A DNA stretch of 32,791 bases from an uncultured Rhizobiaceae group bacterium. GTDB taxonomy: Bacteria; Pseudomonadota; Alphaproteobacteria; Rhizobiales; Rhizobiaceae. The notes below the pieces were generated by a model, which saw nothing but the letters and a program-made list of their open reading frames with translations, was not told the DNA's origin and did not search any database. Position 1 is the first letter of the stretch; each line of letters begins with the position of its first letter. This document shows positions 1 to 7,970 of the stretch, piece by piece. The stretch covers positions 1-32,791 of the forward strand of contig CALDZF010000206.1 in the NCBI GenBank assembly GCA_937944165.1, given 5' to 3'. Both the position numbers and the translations under genes were made by a program.

Positions 1-779
1 ACACAAGCACCAGCGTCTTCTGATGTATCAAAGCCAAACATCACAGGACGCGCCCCCTCCGGCTTGGCAATCAGTCGAACTGTTGCTTCCGTTACTATGC
101 CAAGCTGTCCTTCTGACCCGCAGATCACGCCAAGCAGATCAAGCCCTGCCGCGTCTAGATGCTCCCCACCCAAATTAACAACAGTGCCATCAACCAGAAC
201 CATTTTAACGCCGAGTAGATTGTTCGTCGTCACACCATATTTCAAGCAATGCGCACCACCAGAGTTCATCCCGATATTGCCACCAATCGAACAAGCTAGT
301 TGCGACGAAGGATCAGGCGCATAGAAAAACCCGTCATCTGATACCGCATCAGAGATTGACAAATTGGTTGCGCCAGCCTGAACTGTCAGCGTACGGTTTT
401 CATAATCCGTATCCAGAATTTTAATCATCCGTGACAGACCAACAATCACTGCATCTTCTTGCGGGATAGCCCCCCCTGAAAGCGATGTCCCTGCTCCGCG
501 CGGAATTACCGGAACACCCTCTTTTGCCAAATATCGCAGAACCGCTGAAATCTGCTCGGTCGTCTCAGGCAAGACCACAGCCAGCGGCATAAATCGGTAT
601 GCTAGAAACCCATCTGTTTCAAACGGCTTCATTTCTGTTGGGTCATCAACAACGCCTTCACCAGAAACAATTTCTTTTAACTCTGAAACGATTTTATCAC
701 GCTTTAATAGAATAGCCGGATCAGGCTTCGGCATTTGAATGCCTGTTGAGACGGCTTCTGATATTTGAGTATTAAACAT
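1..779 (-). CDS. glcD: FAD-linked oxidase, glycolate/D-lactate dehydrogenase GlcD type (partial)
   Basis: Minus-strand reading frame, open from the start to the left window edge, so the C-terminal part is missing. The visible 259 residues form a PCMH-type FAD-binding domain: the segment PRGAGTSLSGGA (FAD pyrophosphate loop) and a later APDPSSQLACSIGGNIGMNSGG segment are typical of the GlcD / FAD-linked oxidase C family, which oxidises 2-hydroxy acids such as glycolate or D-lactate. ATG 779 is preferred because GGAG lies six bases upstream; in-frame ATGs at 785 and 791 are possible but poorly spaced. It diverges from the GntR gene, and a palindrome overlaps its leader, suggesting control by that regulator. 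The exact substrate (glycolate or D-lactate) is not decidable here. Confidence 0.88.
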   Translation of the reverse strand, partial: MFNTQISEAVSTGIQMPKPDPAILLKRDKIVSELKEIVSGEGVVDDPTEMKPFETDGFLAYRFMPLAVVLPETTEQISAVLRYLAKEGVPVIPRGAGTSLSGGAIPQEDAVIVGLSRMIKILDTDYENRTLTVQAGATNLSISDAVSDDGFFYAPDPSSQLACSIGGNIGMNSGGAHCLKYGVTTNNLLGVKMVLVDGTVVNLGGEHLDAAGLDLLGVICGSEGQLGIVTEATVRLIAKPEGARPVMFGFDTSEDAGAC

Positions 780-790
780 TGACATCTCCA

Positions 791-819
791 TAAATTGGTA
801 AAATATTATTACCAATTTA
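791..819. promoter_or_regulatory. Palindromic operator candidate between glcD and the GntR gene
   Basis: Perfect inverted repeat with 11-bp arms (TAAATTGGTAA at 791-801, TTACCAATTTA at 809-819) around a 7-nt AT-rich centre. It lies in the 69-bp divergent leader and abuts the glcD ribosome site. TTGGT/ACCAA half sites resemble those of FadR/LldR-type GntR regulators, though the spacing is wider than in E. coli LldR sites. Autoregulation and control of glcD is inferred. Confidence 0.6.
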
Positions 820-848
820 TTGTTACATTGAAAAGGCCATATTGGAAA

Positions 849-1634
849 ATGACTTTCAACAAAGTGGAAAAGATCTTTTCCCCGATTGAGCAAAACCGTG
901 TCTCACAGGAAGTCGAGATGCAAATCGAGACACTTATACTCGAAGGTGTTTTGCGTGTAAGTGACAAACTCCCCAGCGAGCGCGAGCTTTCAAAATCCAT
1001 GAAAGTCTCAAGACCCATTCTGAGAACAGCACTCGCCTCTTTGGAAGCCCGTGGCCTGATTTCAATTAAACATGGAGGCGGCGCTTATATTGCGGACATC
1101 ATAGGAACCATTTTTGCAGAGCCTGTTGTAGACCTAATTGGCCGAAATGCTAAAGCCAAAGCGGACTATCTGGAATATAGAAAAGAAATTGAAGGCCTTG
1201 CAGCAGAAATGGCTGCAACACGTGCAACCCCTGCGGACAAGGAATTGCTCAAGAAAATCATGCAGGAAATGAAAGACGCACATCAGGCAAAAAACGCTGA
1301 ACGCGAAAGCAAAGCCGATGTTGAATTTCACTCAGCAATTGGAGAATGCACCCATAATATTATTCTCATCCACACCTTGCGTTCTTGTTATGCGCTTTTT
1401 TCAGATGACGTATTTTTCAACCGAATGGTCATTTATGAAGAGATCAAAAGCAGACAGGTTTTACTTGACCAACATGAAGCAATCTACAACGCCATCATTG
1501 CTGGAGATAGCGCCCTTGCAGCAAGAGCAGCCCGCGAACATATCACTTATATCGAAAAAATGACGAAAGACATTAAACGCAAAGATACATGGCAGGAAGT
1601 AAGCCAACAAAGGTTGGCACTTCGAGAAGGTTGA
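849..1634 (+). CDS. GntR-family transcriptional regulator, FadR subfamily (FCD domain)
   Basis: A 261-residue regulator. Residues about 8-80 form a winged helix-turn-helix (LPSERELSKSMKVSRPILR, then the wing HGGGAYI). Residues about 100-235 form an FCD effector domain with the metal/ligand residues D157, H161, H209 and H231 visible. Such proteins (LldR, GlcC, PdhR relatives) respond to organic acids. The frame is open from a TTG at 795, but that start would place the palindrome at 791-819 inside the gene; ATG 849 begins a normal N-terminus and is preferred, although its ribosome site is weak. It is divergent from the glcD-type oxidase, the likely target, and is followed 30 bp later by a cytochrome c gene. 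The ligand is inferred to be a 2-hydroxy acid. Confidence 0.9.
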   Translation: MTFNKVEKIFSPIEQNRVSQEVEMQIETLILEGVLRVSDKLPSERELSKSMKVSRPILRTALASLEARGLISIKHGGGAYIADIIGTIFAEPVVDLIGRNAKAKADYLEYRKEIEGLAAEMAATRATPADKELLKKIMQEMKDAHQAKNAERESKADVEFHSAIGECTHNIILIHTLRSCYALFSDDVFFNRMVIYEEIKSRQVLLDQHEAIYNAIIAGDSALAARAAREHITYIEKMTKDIKRKDTWQEVSQQRLALREG

Positions 1635-1664
1635 GACTATTCAAAAACTTGCTAAACTGATTGT

Positions 1665-2051
1665 ATGAGACTAATTACTTCTTCAATTACAGCCATATTT
1701 ATCAGCATGTTTGTCTTTGTTCAAAAACCGGTAAAAGCTCAGGAACCGTCTGAATTAGCGCAAAAAGGCAAAATAATTGCAGACCAGAATTGTTCGCGCT
1801 GCCATGTAGTAGACCCTGCAAAGAAGTTTTCAGGTATATCATCAACCCCCTCATTTCAGATTTTGGTGACAGCCCTTGATGATTGGGAAAAACGGTTTTC
1901 TTCTTTCCCTTCACGCTTGCCACATCAATCTATTGTACGTTTTGAAGACGAAGAGCCTGAGCCAAACACTACAGAATTACGCCCACCCGTAATTTTAAAA
2001 CATGAAGACATAGATGCCCTTGTAGCTTATGCAAGAACCCTGTTAAAGTAA
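1665..2051 (+). CDS. Small periplasmic c-type cytochrome
   Basis: 128 residues. A signal peptide (about 1-25, ending KAQ) is followed by one haem c site, CSRCH at residues 43-47. The C-terminus (DIDALVAYARTLLK) is the usual last helix of class I cytochromes c. No methionine occurs after the haem site, so the usual Met axial ligand is absent; His74-region (LPHQS) or the later KHED histidine could serve instead. The start lacks a clear ribosome site. It sits between the GntR regulator and tupB (27 bp to the latter), so it might be read with either unit. Possible roles are electron acceptor for the hydroxy-acid oxidase or for the FDH; neither is proven by the sequence. Confidence 0.85.
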   Translation: MRLITSSITAIFISMFVFVQKPVKAQEPSELAQKGKIIADQNCSRCHVVDPAKKFSGISSTPSFQILVTALDDWEKRFSSFPSRLPHQSIVRFEDEEPEPNTTELRPPVILKHEDIDALVAYARTLLK

Positions 2052-2078
2052 AACCCAAATAGCGGGGGAAACGCGTAA

Positions 2079-2783
2079 ATGAGTGATATTGTCAACGGAA
2101 TGCTGGGTGCATTCAGACTTATCTTTTCACTGGACGCCGATCTTTTCGAGATAATTCTTCTGTCGCTTCAAGTCACGATTTCTGCTGTTATCATAGCGTC
2201 CTTCATAGGCATGCCAATGGGTGCATGGCTTGCGGTTAATCGATTTAAATTTCGTCGTTTAACAATAGCAATTTTAAATGCGCTAATGGGGCTTCCACCT
2301 GTTGTTGTTGGTTTAATTGTATACATATTTCTATCAAGATCTGGCCCACTTGGTGTTTTGAATTTACTATTTACACCAACAGCAATGATCATTGCTCAAG
2401 TAATCATTATTACGCCTTTAATTGCCTCAATCTCTCATCAGGCAATACGGGACTTATGGGCGGATTATCATGATCTACTAATTTCTTTGAATGCCACCAA
2501 AAGCCAACGTATTTTTACACTTATCAAAGATTCAAGACGTTCACTCCTTACAGCATCTCTTGCAGGTTTTGGGCGCGCCATTGGCGAAGTTGGCGCTATA
2601 ATGATTGTTGGCGGCAATATAGATCATCTGACCCGTGTTCTAACAACAGCGATTGCTCTGGAAACTGGTAAAGGAGAATTTGCCTTTGCATTGGCACTTG
2701 GCTTCATTCTTATTGCTCTCGCCATCATCGTAAACTTGGCTATCCACTCGATTTCCAAAACCGAGAGGGCAAGCACGTGGTAG
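2079..2783 (+). CDS. tupB: Tungstate-type ABC transporter, permease
   Basis: 234-residue inner-membrane protein with about five to six hydrophobic segments and the binding-protein-dependent transport permease signature near residues 160-180 (ASLAGFGRAIGEVGAIMIVGG), the EAA-loop that contacts the ATPase. The family form (SDADLFEIILLSLQVTISA start, ALMGLPPVVVGL) matches TupB rather than ModB or CysT/W. It starts ten bases after a GGGGG ribosome site. Its end overlaps tupC by 7 nt, and tupA follows, giving a complete B-C-A importer. Tungstate import would supply the pterin cofactor of the FDH encoded downstream in the window. Confidence 0.9.
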   Translation: MSDIVNGMLGAFRLIFSLDADLFEIILLSLQVTISAVIIASFIGMPMGAWLAVNRFKFRRLTIAILNALMGLPPVVVGLIVYIFLSRSGPLGVLNLLFTPTAMIIAQVIIITPLIASISHQAIRDLWADYHDLLISLNATKSQRIFTLIKDSRRSLLTASLAGFGRAIGEVGAIMIVGGNIDHLTRVLTTAIALETGKGEFAFALALGFILIALAIIVNLAIHSISKTERASTW

Positions 2784-3493
2784 AGCAAATCCTCCCTTTA
2801 AGTGTTCAAGGTGTAAGCGTAAAAAAGCGTGGCAAAACCATCATTTCCGAATTAGATTTGGAACTTTCCAAGGACGGTTTAACAATCATAATGGGTCCCA
2901 ATGGAGCAGGAAAGACAACCCTTCTCAGGCTATTACATGGATTGGAACAACCAAGAACTGGCAAATTAGATTGGAATACCAATTTAAAAACCGCAAGGCT
3001 AAATCAGGCTTTCGTTTTTCAAACGCCAATCATGTTGAGGCGTAGCGCCCTTGAAAACATCATCTATCCCTTAACATTAAAAGGGGCAAGCAAGTCAGAA
3101 GCAATGCGCGAAGCTGAAAAATGGATAAACATAATCAATCTGGAACAATCAGCACACTTGAATGCAAAGCTTCTTTCGGGTGGCGAAAAGCAAAAATTGG
3201 CATTGGCGCGAGCCTTGGCAACCAAACCGCAGTTATTGTTACTAGACGAACCTACATCCAACCTTGATGGACGTGCAACAAAAGAAATAGAAGCCCTTTT
3301 AAATCAGACAAGAAAATCAGGCACACGGATTGTAATGACAACGCATGATATCGGTCAGGCAAAGCGTCTTGCTGATGAAGTAATCTTTTTATACCATGGC
3401 AAAATTCATGAAAAACAAGAAGCAATTAGTTTCTTTAAAAAACCATCAACCAAAGAAGCTACAGCTTTTTTAAAAGGAGACATTGTTGAATGA
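2777..3493 (+). CDS. tupC: Tungstate-type ABC transporter, ATP-binding protein
   Basis: 238 residues, starting with GTG inside the end of tupB. All nucleotide-binding motifs are present: Walker A GPNGAGKTT (40-48), Q-loop Q82, signature LSGGEKQ (133-139), Walker B LLLLDEP (153-159) and switch His190. The protein is short and has no C-terminal TOBE/Mop domain, unlike ModC, which fits the TupC type. It ends in an ATGA overlap with tupA. Function: ATP hydrolysis driving oxyanion uptake through TupB. Confidence 0.9.
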   Translation: MVEQILPLSVQGVSVKKRGKTIISELDLELSKDGLTIIMGPNGAGKTTLLRLLHGLEQPRTGKLDWNTNLKTARLNQAFVFQTPIMLRRSALENIIYPLTLKGASKSEAMREAEKWINIINLEQSAHLNAKLLSGGEKQKLALARALATKPQLLLLDEPTSNLDGRATKEIEALLNQTRKSGTRIVMTTHDIGQAKRLADEVIFLYHGKIHEKQEAISFFKKPSTKEATAFLKGDIVE

Positions 3494-4311
3494 AGTTCGT
3501 TGCACATCTATTGGTTTTCATATCCACAATCTTATTTTCAAATTCTGCTTACACAGCAGAAATGAAACTGGCGGTAACAACTTCATTTAACAATTCAGGA
3601 CTTTCAGACGTTCTTATTCCAGAAATCAAAAAGGACCTGGGACTGGATGTTCAACTCTTAGTAGTCGGTACAGGACAAGCTTTAAAACTCGGGCGCGCTG
3701 GCGATGTAGATGCCATTTTAGTCCATTCAAAAAAAGCTGAGGAAGAATTTGTGTCTGATGGTTTTAGCACGCATCGCCGTGAGATTATGTATAATGATTT
3801 TGTAATCATCGGGCCCTCCTCCGACCCTGCTAAAATTAGTAATTCAACAACGACTGTAGAAGCATTGGGCAAAATTGCTAAACACAAATCAATATTTACA
3901 AGCCGTGGTGATGATAGCGGAACACACCGAAAAGAAAAATCCTTATGGAAAGCTGCGGGTAAAGATCCAGAACGTTTTGAAGCAACTTGGTATCGTGCAG
4001 TTGGTGCAGGCATGGGCGCAACGCTTAATACAGCAAGTGGAATGAATGCCTATCTAATGTCAGATCGTGCAAGCTGGCTTAAATTTGGCAATAAGGGCGA
4101 ACTAAAACTACTCTTTTCAGGGGATCCAGTTTTATTCAACCAATATGCATACCTGCCTATAAACCCTTTAAAACATTCGCATGTAAAAATTGACCATGCA
4201 AAAACTTTGGAAACTTGGCTCACAAGTAAAAAAACACAAAAGATGATAGGAGCCTATACAGTTAATGGTGAGACCCTATTCACCCCCAATGCCATAAAGA
4301 AAGTAAATTAA
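3490..4311 (+). CDS. tupA: Tungstate-binding periplasmic protein
   Basis: 273 residues with a signal peptide cleaved near residue 23 (AYTAE). The ligand motif TTSFNNSGL (30-38) matches the TupA consensus (TTTS..NSGL), and a second conserved block, SRGDDSGTHRKE (138-149), follows; both distinguish TupA from ModA and WtpA. It overlaps tupC by 4 nt. The placement next to FDH accessory genes supports a tungsten (or W/Mo) role, but oxyanion selectivity cannot be proven from sequence alone. Confidence 0.92.
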   Translation: MKFVAHLLVFISTILFSNSAYTAEMKLAVTTSFNNSGLSDVLIPEIKKDLGLDVQLLVVGTGQALKLGRAGDVDAILVHSKKAEEEFVSDGFSTHRREIMYNDFVIIGPSSDPAKISNSTTTVEALGKIAKHKSIFTSRGDDSGTHRKEKSLWKAAGKDPERFEATWYRAVGAGMGATLNTASGMNAYLMSDRASWLKFGNKGELKLLFSGDPVLFNQYAYLPINPLKHSHVKIDHAKTLETWLTSKKTQKMIGAYTVNGETLFTPNAIKKVN

Positions 4312-4312
4312 T

Positions 4313-4609
4313 ATGGAACCGCCTAAAACACCTAATCGTAAGGAACGCCGTGCAATGGAAGCGGAAGGCAAAATGACTGATCGAAAATTTATAGAAGTTG
4401 CTGATCGTTTCATTGACATTGCTAATAAGGAAAATGCTTCAACCCAAGCAATAGATTTGCATATGATATTTCTTTATGCAGCTGCCCGGTATAATGCTCA
4501 CGTCGCTAAAAACGTTTTGGAAGTGGACGAGCATGAACCCTATGTGACGGAAATGCTCAAAAATTATCAGGAAATGCTACGAACCCATCTGGCTGACCCT
4601 GAGTTATAA
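4313..4609 (+). CDS. DUF3144 family protein
   Basis: 98 residues. The core from about residue 21 (MTDRKFIEVADRFIDIANKE ... FLYAAARYNAHVAKN) matches the DUF3144 family, small cytosolic helical proteins of unknown function. The first 20 residues are basic (NRKERRA) and may be an extension, since ATG 4373 gives a start more typical of the family and has GGAAGG upstream. It begins one base after the tupA stop, so it is probably co-transcribed with the importer, and ends one base before the convergent DUF3306 gene. No function is assignable. Confidence 0.75.
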   Translation: MEPPKTPNRKERRAMEAEGKMTDRKFIEVADRFIDIANKENASTQAIDLHMIFLYAAARYNAHVAKNVLEVDEHEPYVTEMLKNYQEMLRTHLADPEL

Positions 4610-4610
4610 T

Positions 4611-5249
4611 TCAACCATCAAGCGCTAATCTTTGCCTCAAAGAAACTTTTGGCAAAGCGCGTTCTTTTTGCGGTTCATCCAAAACCCTATAAGAAGAAGC
4701 TTCTGCTACTTCGGGTTTTTCGTCTAGCACATCAATCTCTTCTGCCGCAACCTCGTTATGAATATCTTGTTCATCAGCTTCATCTGTGACTGCTTCTTGC
4801 GTATCAACTTCCTTGGCTTCATCTTCTTTTGAAACCACTTCAAGCTTTTCTTCAATTTCTTTAAGATAGCCTCTCCCAGCCTGCCATGCGGACTTAAAGA
4901 CTTTCATATTCAGGCCCTTATCACCAAAATCCTGATCGTAGTCATTGAGCCCATCAATATTTGCAAAGATTGGATTAGAACGCCAAAGAATTGAAAGCGC
5001 TTGCTTCTTGAGTTCGTCAGGAACACCGCGCTTCATAAAAACAGATAAATCACTTTCTTCATTAATTGTATCAAGGTCAATTTCTTCAGCAGCTTCACGG
5101 TTTGCAAGCAGTTCTGCTTCAAGCTCTTCGTCAATTAACGCCTGTTCTTCTTCGCTAACAACGTTTTTTTCCAGATCAACTTCAAGACCACGTTTACGCT
5201 TTGACCATCTGGAAATCATTCCCTCTTCGGTTTCTTGATCTTTAGCCAT
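4611..5249 (-). CDS. DUF3306 protein, FDH-cluster associated
   Basis: 212 residues, very acidic. The family core is in the middle (GVPDELKKQALSILWRSNP, then NIDGLNDYDQDF), matching the DUF3306 pattern of a short helical hairpin ending in a D-x-D/WDF-like motif. The N-terminus (ISRWSKRKR) is also typical. The region after about residue 125 is low-complexity, Glu-rich and probably disordered. DUF3306 genes usually occur directly after DUF3305 genes near formate dehydrogenase; that is the arrangement here, with an 11-bp gap. Molecular role unknown; an assembly or scaffold role is a guess. Confidence 0.82.
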   Translation of the reverse strand: MAKDQETEEGMISRWSKRKRGLEVDLEKNVVSEEEQALIDEELEAELLANREAAEEIDLDTINEESDLSVFMKRGVPDELKKQALSILWRSNPIFANIDGLNDYDQDFGDKGLNMKVFKSAWQAGRGYLKEIEEKLEVVSKEDEAKEVDTQEAVTDEADEQDIHNEVAAEEIDVLDEKPEVAEASSYRVLDEPQKERALPKVSLRQRLALDG

Positions 5250-5260
5250 CTACCTATGCC

Positions 5261-5797
5261 CTAATGTTTTGTATGAGATTGAAAGATTGGTGATTTACCA
5301 AACTTTTGTTCTTCAACATTCAACCTGTCACGTCTGCGTTTTATAAACTCTTCCTCAGTATGATGTTCTTCAACAAAAGCCTGAATAAAAGCGGCAACAG
5401 GTTCCGGCATGGCAACTTTTTCAATAATATCATCACCTGCATCTGTGAAATCCTGAGCGTCATATGAAGATGCTGTTACCAAATGTGGTAGATAAGGGAA
5501 CTCAGACTGTGGGTCATCATTTTCACGCAATACAACGTAAAGTTCAGGCTTATCCAACATTAGATTTAAAACCAACGCTTCCGTTTCACGCCGATGCAAA
5601 ACCAGCGGCAGACTTTCAGCGTGATAATGTGTGAACCCCTCACCCGTAACCAACTCAGTCCATTTTTCGGTTTTAGGTGGATTAAATATAACGGATACCG
5701 GTTTCCACACCCAATCAGCCCATGGATGGGAGGATTTGCGTTTTTCAACGACAATTCCCAAGGAAATATAAACCTCTCTTCCATCTACAGAACGCAA
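5261..5797 (-). CDS. DUF3305 protein, FDH-cluster associated
   Basis: 178 residues starting at a TTG with GGGAG seven bases upstream; no ATG fits better. The pattern SLGIVVEKRKSSHPWADWVWKPVSV at the N-terminus (Trp-rich, about residues 12-36) and the LVLHRRETEALVLNLMLDKPELYVVLR block are characteristic of DUF3305. The family is cytosolic, of unknown function, and is repeatedly found with DUF3306, a ferredoxin-rich protein and FDH genes, as here. It is divergent from the polyferredoxin gene; a perfect 15-bp palindrome lies between them. Confidence 0.85.
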   Translation of the reverse strand: MRSVDGREVYISLGIVVEKRKSSHPWADWVWKPVSVIFNPPKTEKWTELVTGEGFTHYHAESLPLVLHRRETEALVLNLMLDKPELYVVLRENDDPQSEFPYLPHLVTASSYDAQDFTDAGDDIIEKVAMPEPVAAFIQAFVEEHHTEEEFIKRRRDRLNVEEQKFGKSPIFQSHTKH

Positions 5798-5816
5798 ATT
5801 AACTCTCCCTTTTTAA

Positions 5817-5831
5817 TGAGTGTAACACTCA
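5817..5831. promoter_or_regulatory. Perfect 15-bp palindrome between DUF3305 and polyferredoxin genes
   Basis: TGAGTGTAACACTCA: 7-bp arms around a single central A. It is in the middle of the 118-bp divergent promoter region, about 20 bp upstream of the DUF3305 start and 85 bp upstream of the polyferredoxin start. The form suits a dimeric repressor or activator; no regulator gene is adjacent. Confidence 0.55.
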
Positions 5832-5915
5832 AAACAAATCCTGCAAGGACTTCAAAACAACATTTGCAACTATAAAAATCCTGTATAAACTCATATGAAA
5901 TCTGGGAGGATTAAA

Positions 5916-7961
5916 TTGGAAAATTCTACGCGTTGCCTTGTATGTAATTGTGAAAAAACTATGCCACTTGATGAAAAAAAACTCTCAAAGGCAATTTCTC
6001 AAGATGTAGAAAAAATCCATATAAGTCTTTGCAGGACACAGTTGGCAAGCTATGAAGAGGCAATAAAAAGTGGTGATGATTTAACCATCGCTTGCACGCA
6101 AGAAGCGCCCCTATTCCAGGAAGTTGCTGAAGAACTAGGCTCAAACTCCAATCTAAACTTCATAAACATTCGTGAATTTGCAGGCTGGTCAAAAGAAAGC
6201 AATAAAGCAACGCCCAAAATTGCAGCACTTTTGACAAATGAGAAATATCAAGCAAAACCTGCCAGACTAAAATCTATCATCTCAGATGGCATGTGTCTTA
6301 TCTATGGTTCAGGCGAAGCTGCACTTGAAGCAGCAAGAATATTATCAGAAAAACTTTCAGTTACGCTTCTTCTAAGCGATGCAGAAGAATTCGTACTACC
6401 TATAACTGGTGAAGTTCCAATTTATCGAGGCGACATAATAAAAGCAGAAGGCTCATTTGGTAATTTTTCTATTACTGTTGATAATTACGCGCCTTTACGC
6501 CCTGCTGCACGTAACACACTTGATTTTGCTGTTGCACGAAATGGTGCCACTTCAAATTGCAGTCTTATTCTTGATATGTCAGGAAACGCTCCACTGTTTA
6601 GTGGCTACCAACACCGTGATGGATATTCACGCGTAGATGCAGGCGACCCTGCCGCAGTACTTCGTGAAACCATTAAGCTGTCTGAAATGGTAGGTGAATT
6701 CGAAAAGCCAATATATGTAGATTACAACCAGGATATTTGCGCACATTCTCGTTCGCAAAAACAAGGCTGTAATAAATGTCTTGATGTTTGTCCCGCAGGT
6801 GCCATCACTGATATTGGGGACACCGTAGAAATTGATAGTGGCATATGTGGTGGTTGCGGTTCTTGCAATTCGGTATGTCCAACAGGTGCAATTAATTATC
6901 AATATCCAACGCGCACAGACATTATTTCCAACAGCCAAAACATACTCGCCACTTATAACAATGCAGGCGGTAAAGACCCTATTCTTTTAATCCATGAAGA
7001 ACTCTCAGGGTTTGAAATGATTTCAGCAATTGCAAGATATGGTGAAGGATTGCCAGCAAATATAATACCACTTGGTATTCATGCAGTAACAACATTTGGA
7101 CATATTGAAATAACTAGCCTGATTGCTAGTGGCGCAGCGCAAGTAATCTTACTTACTAATCCACTACGAAGTGACGAATTGTCTGGGCTGGAAAAGGAAG
7201 TTGAACTCGCTAATTCGATTTTAGATGGCCTTGGTTTGAATAACCAGGCTCGTGCGCATATTGTAAGTGAAGCAGATCCACAAATTGTCGAAAACACATT
7301 ATGGAATTTATCAGACATTAAACCTTTAAAATCAGATAGCTTTAACGCATTGGGCTCAAAACGCGAGATTGGTCGCCTTACTTTTTCCAAACTGCATGAA
7401 CAGTCTAAAACAAAACCGCAAGTTATTGCATTACCACTACAAGCGCCTTATGGAAAACTGGATATTAATCAAGACGCCTGTACGCTTTGCATGGCATGCA
7501 CATCATCTTGTCCAACTGGTGCAATTACAGACACACCTGGTGAACCCAAATTACGATTTACACAATCAGCCTGTGTGCAATGTGGGTTATGCGCAAACAC
7601 CTGCCCGGAAAAAGCACTAACCCTAATACCACAACTGGATTTTACACCTGCCGCAATGCAGGCAGTAACACTTTATGAAGAAGAGCCATTTGAATGCATT
7701 AATTGTGGCACAGCATTTGCGACAAAGTCCACAATTGAACGCATATCAGAGCAACTTGCAGGAAAACACTCGATGTTTGAAGATGAAGAACGTTCAAACC
7801 TAATTAAAATGTGCGAAAATTGCCGTGTCGAAGCACAGGCAAACTCATCTAATGATCCGTTTGCTGCAGGAAGCCGCCCCCGCCCAAGAACGACAGAAGA
7901 TTATATAGCTGCAGAAAAAGGCGATCTTACTGCAAGTGATTTTTTAATAGAAGATGATTAG
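5916..7961 (+). CDS. FDH-associated polyferredoxin (4Fe-4S) with Rossmann-like and zinc-ribbon parts
   Basis: 681 residues from TTG 5916, which has GGGAGG six bases upstream; an in-frame ATG at 5895 lacks a ribosome site. From the N-terminus: a Cys motif (CLVCNC), a nucleotide-binding-like segment (LIYGSGEAALEAARIL, about 128-143), two 4Fe-4S motifs (about 275-325: CNKCLDVCP and CGGCGSCNSVCP), a central alpha/beta region, two further 4Fe-4S motifs (about 522-563: CTLCMACTSSCP and CVQCGLCANTCP), and a C-terminal zinc-ribbon-like set, C594/C597 and C633/C636. Four clusters imply a soluble electron carrier or redox scaffold. The family occurs beside DUF3305/3306 and FDH; a part in cofactor maturation (for example sulfuration) or reductant supply is inferred, not shown. 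Confidence 0.85.
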   Translation: MENSTRCLVCNCEKTMPLDEKKLSKAISQDVEKIHISLCRTQLASYEEAIKSGDDLTIACTQEAPLFQEVAEELGSNSNLNFINIREFAGWSKESNKATPKIAALLTNEKYQAKPARLKSIISDGMCLIYGSGEAALEAARILSEKLSVTLLLSDAEEFVLPITGEVPIYRGDIIKAEGSFGNFSITVDNYAPLRPAARNTLDFAVARNGATSNCSLILDMSGNAPLFSGYQHRDGYSRVDAGDPAAVLRETIKLSEMVGEFEKPIYVDYNQDICAHSRSQKQGCNKCLDVCPAGAITDIGDTVEIDSGICGGCGSCNSVCPTGAINYQYPTRTDIISNSQNILATYNNAGGKDPILLIHEELSGFEMISAIARYGEGLPANIIPLGIHAVTTFGHIEITSLIASGAAQVILLTNPLRSDELSGLEKEVELANSILDGLGLNNQARAHIVSEADPQIVENTLWNLSDIKPLKSDSFNALGSKREIGRLTFSKLHEQSKTKPQVIALPLQAPYGKLDINQDACTLCMACTSSCPTGAITDTPGEPKLRFTQSACVQCGLCANTCPEKALTLIPQLDFTPAAMQAVTLYEEEPFECINCGTAFATKSTIERISEQLAGKHSMFEDEERSNLIKMCENCRVEAQANSSNDPFAAGSRPRPRTTEDYIAAEKGDLTASDFLIEDD

Positions 7962-7970
7962 GCTCAAGAC

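Noticed and set aside
795-848. Longer GntR start at TTG 795
   Set aside because: It would include the palindrome at 791-819 in the gene, and the added residues do not resemble the family; ATG 849 is better.
4945-5238. Serine-rich plus-strand frame opposite DUF3306
   Set aside because: It is the mirror of the Glu-rich minus-strand coding region, with no ribosome site; an artefact of codon composition.
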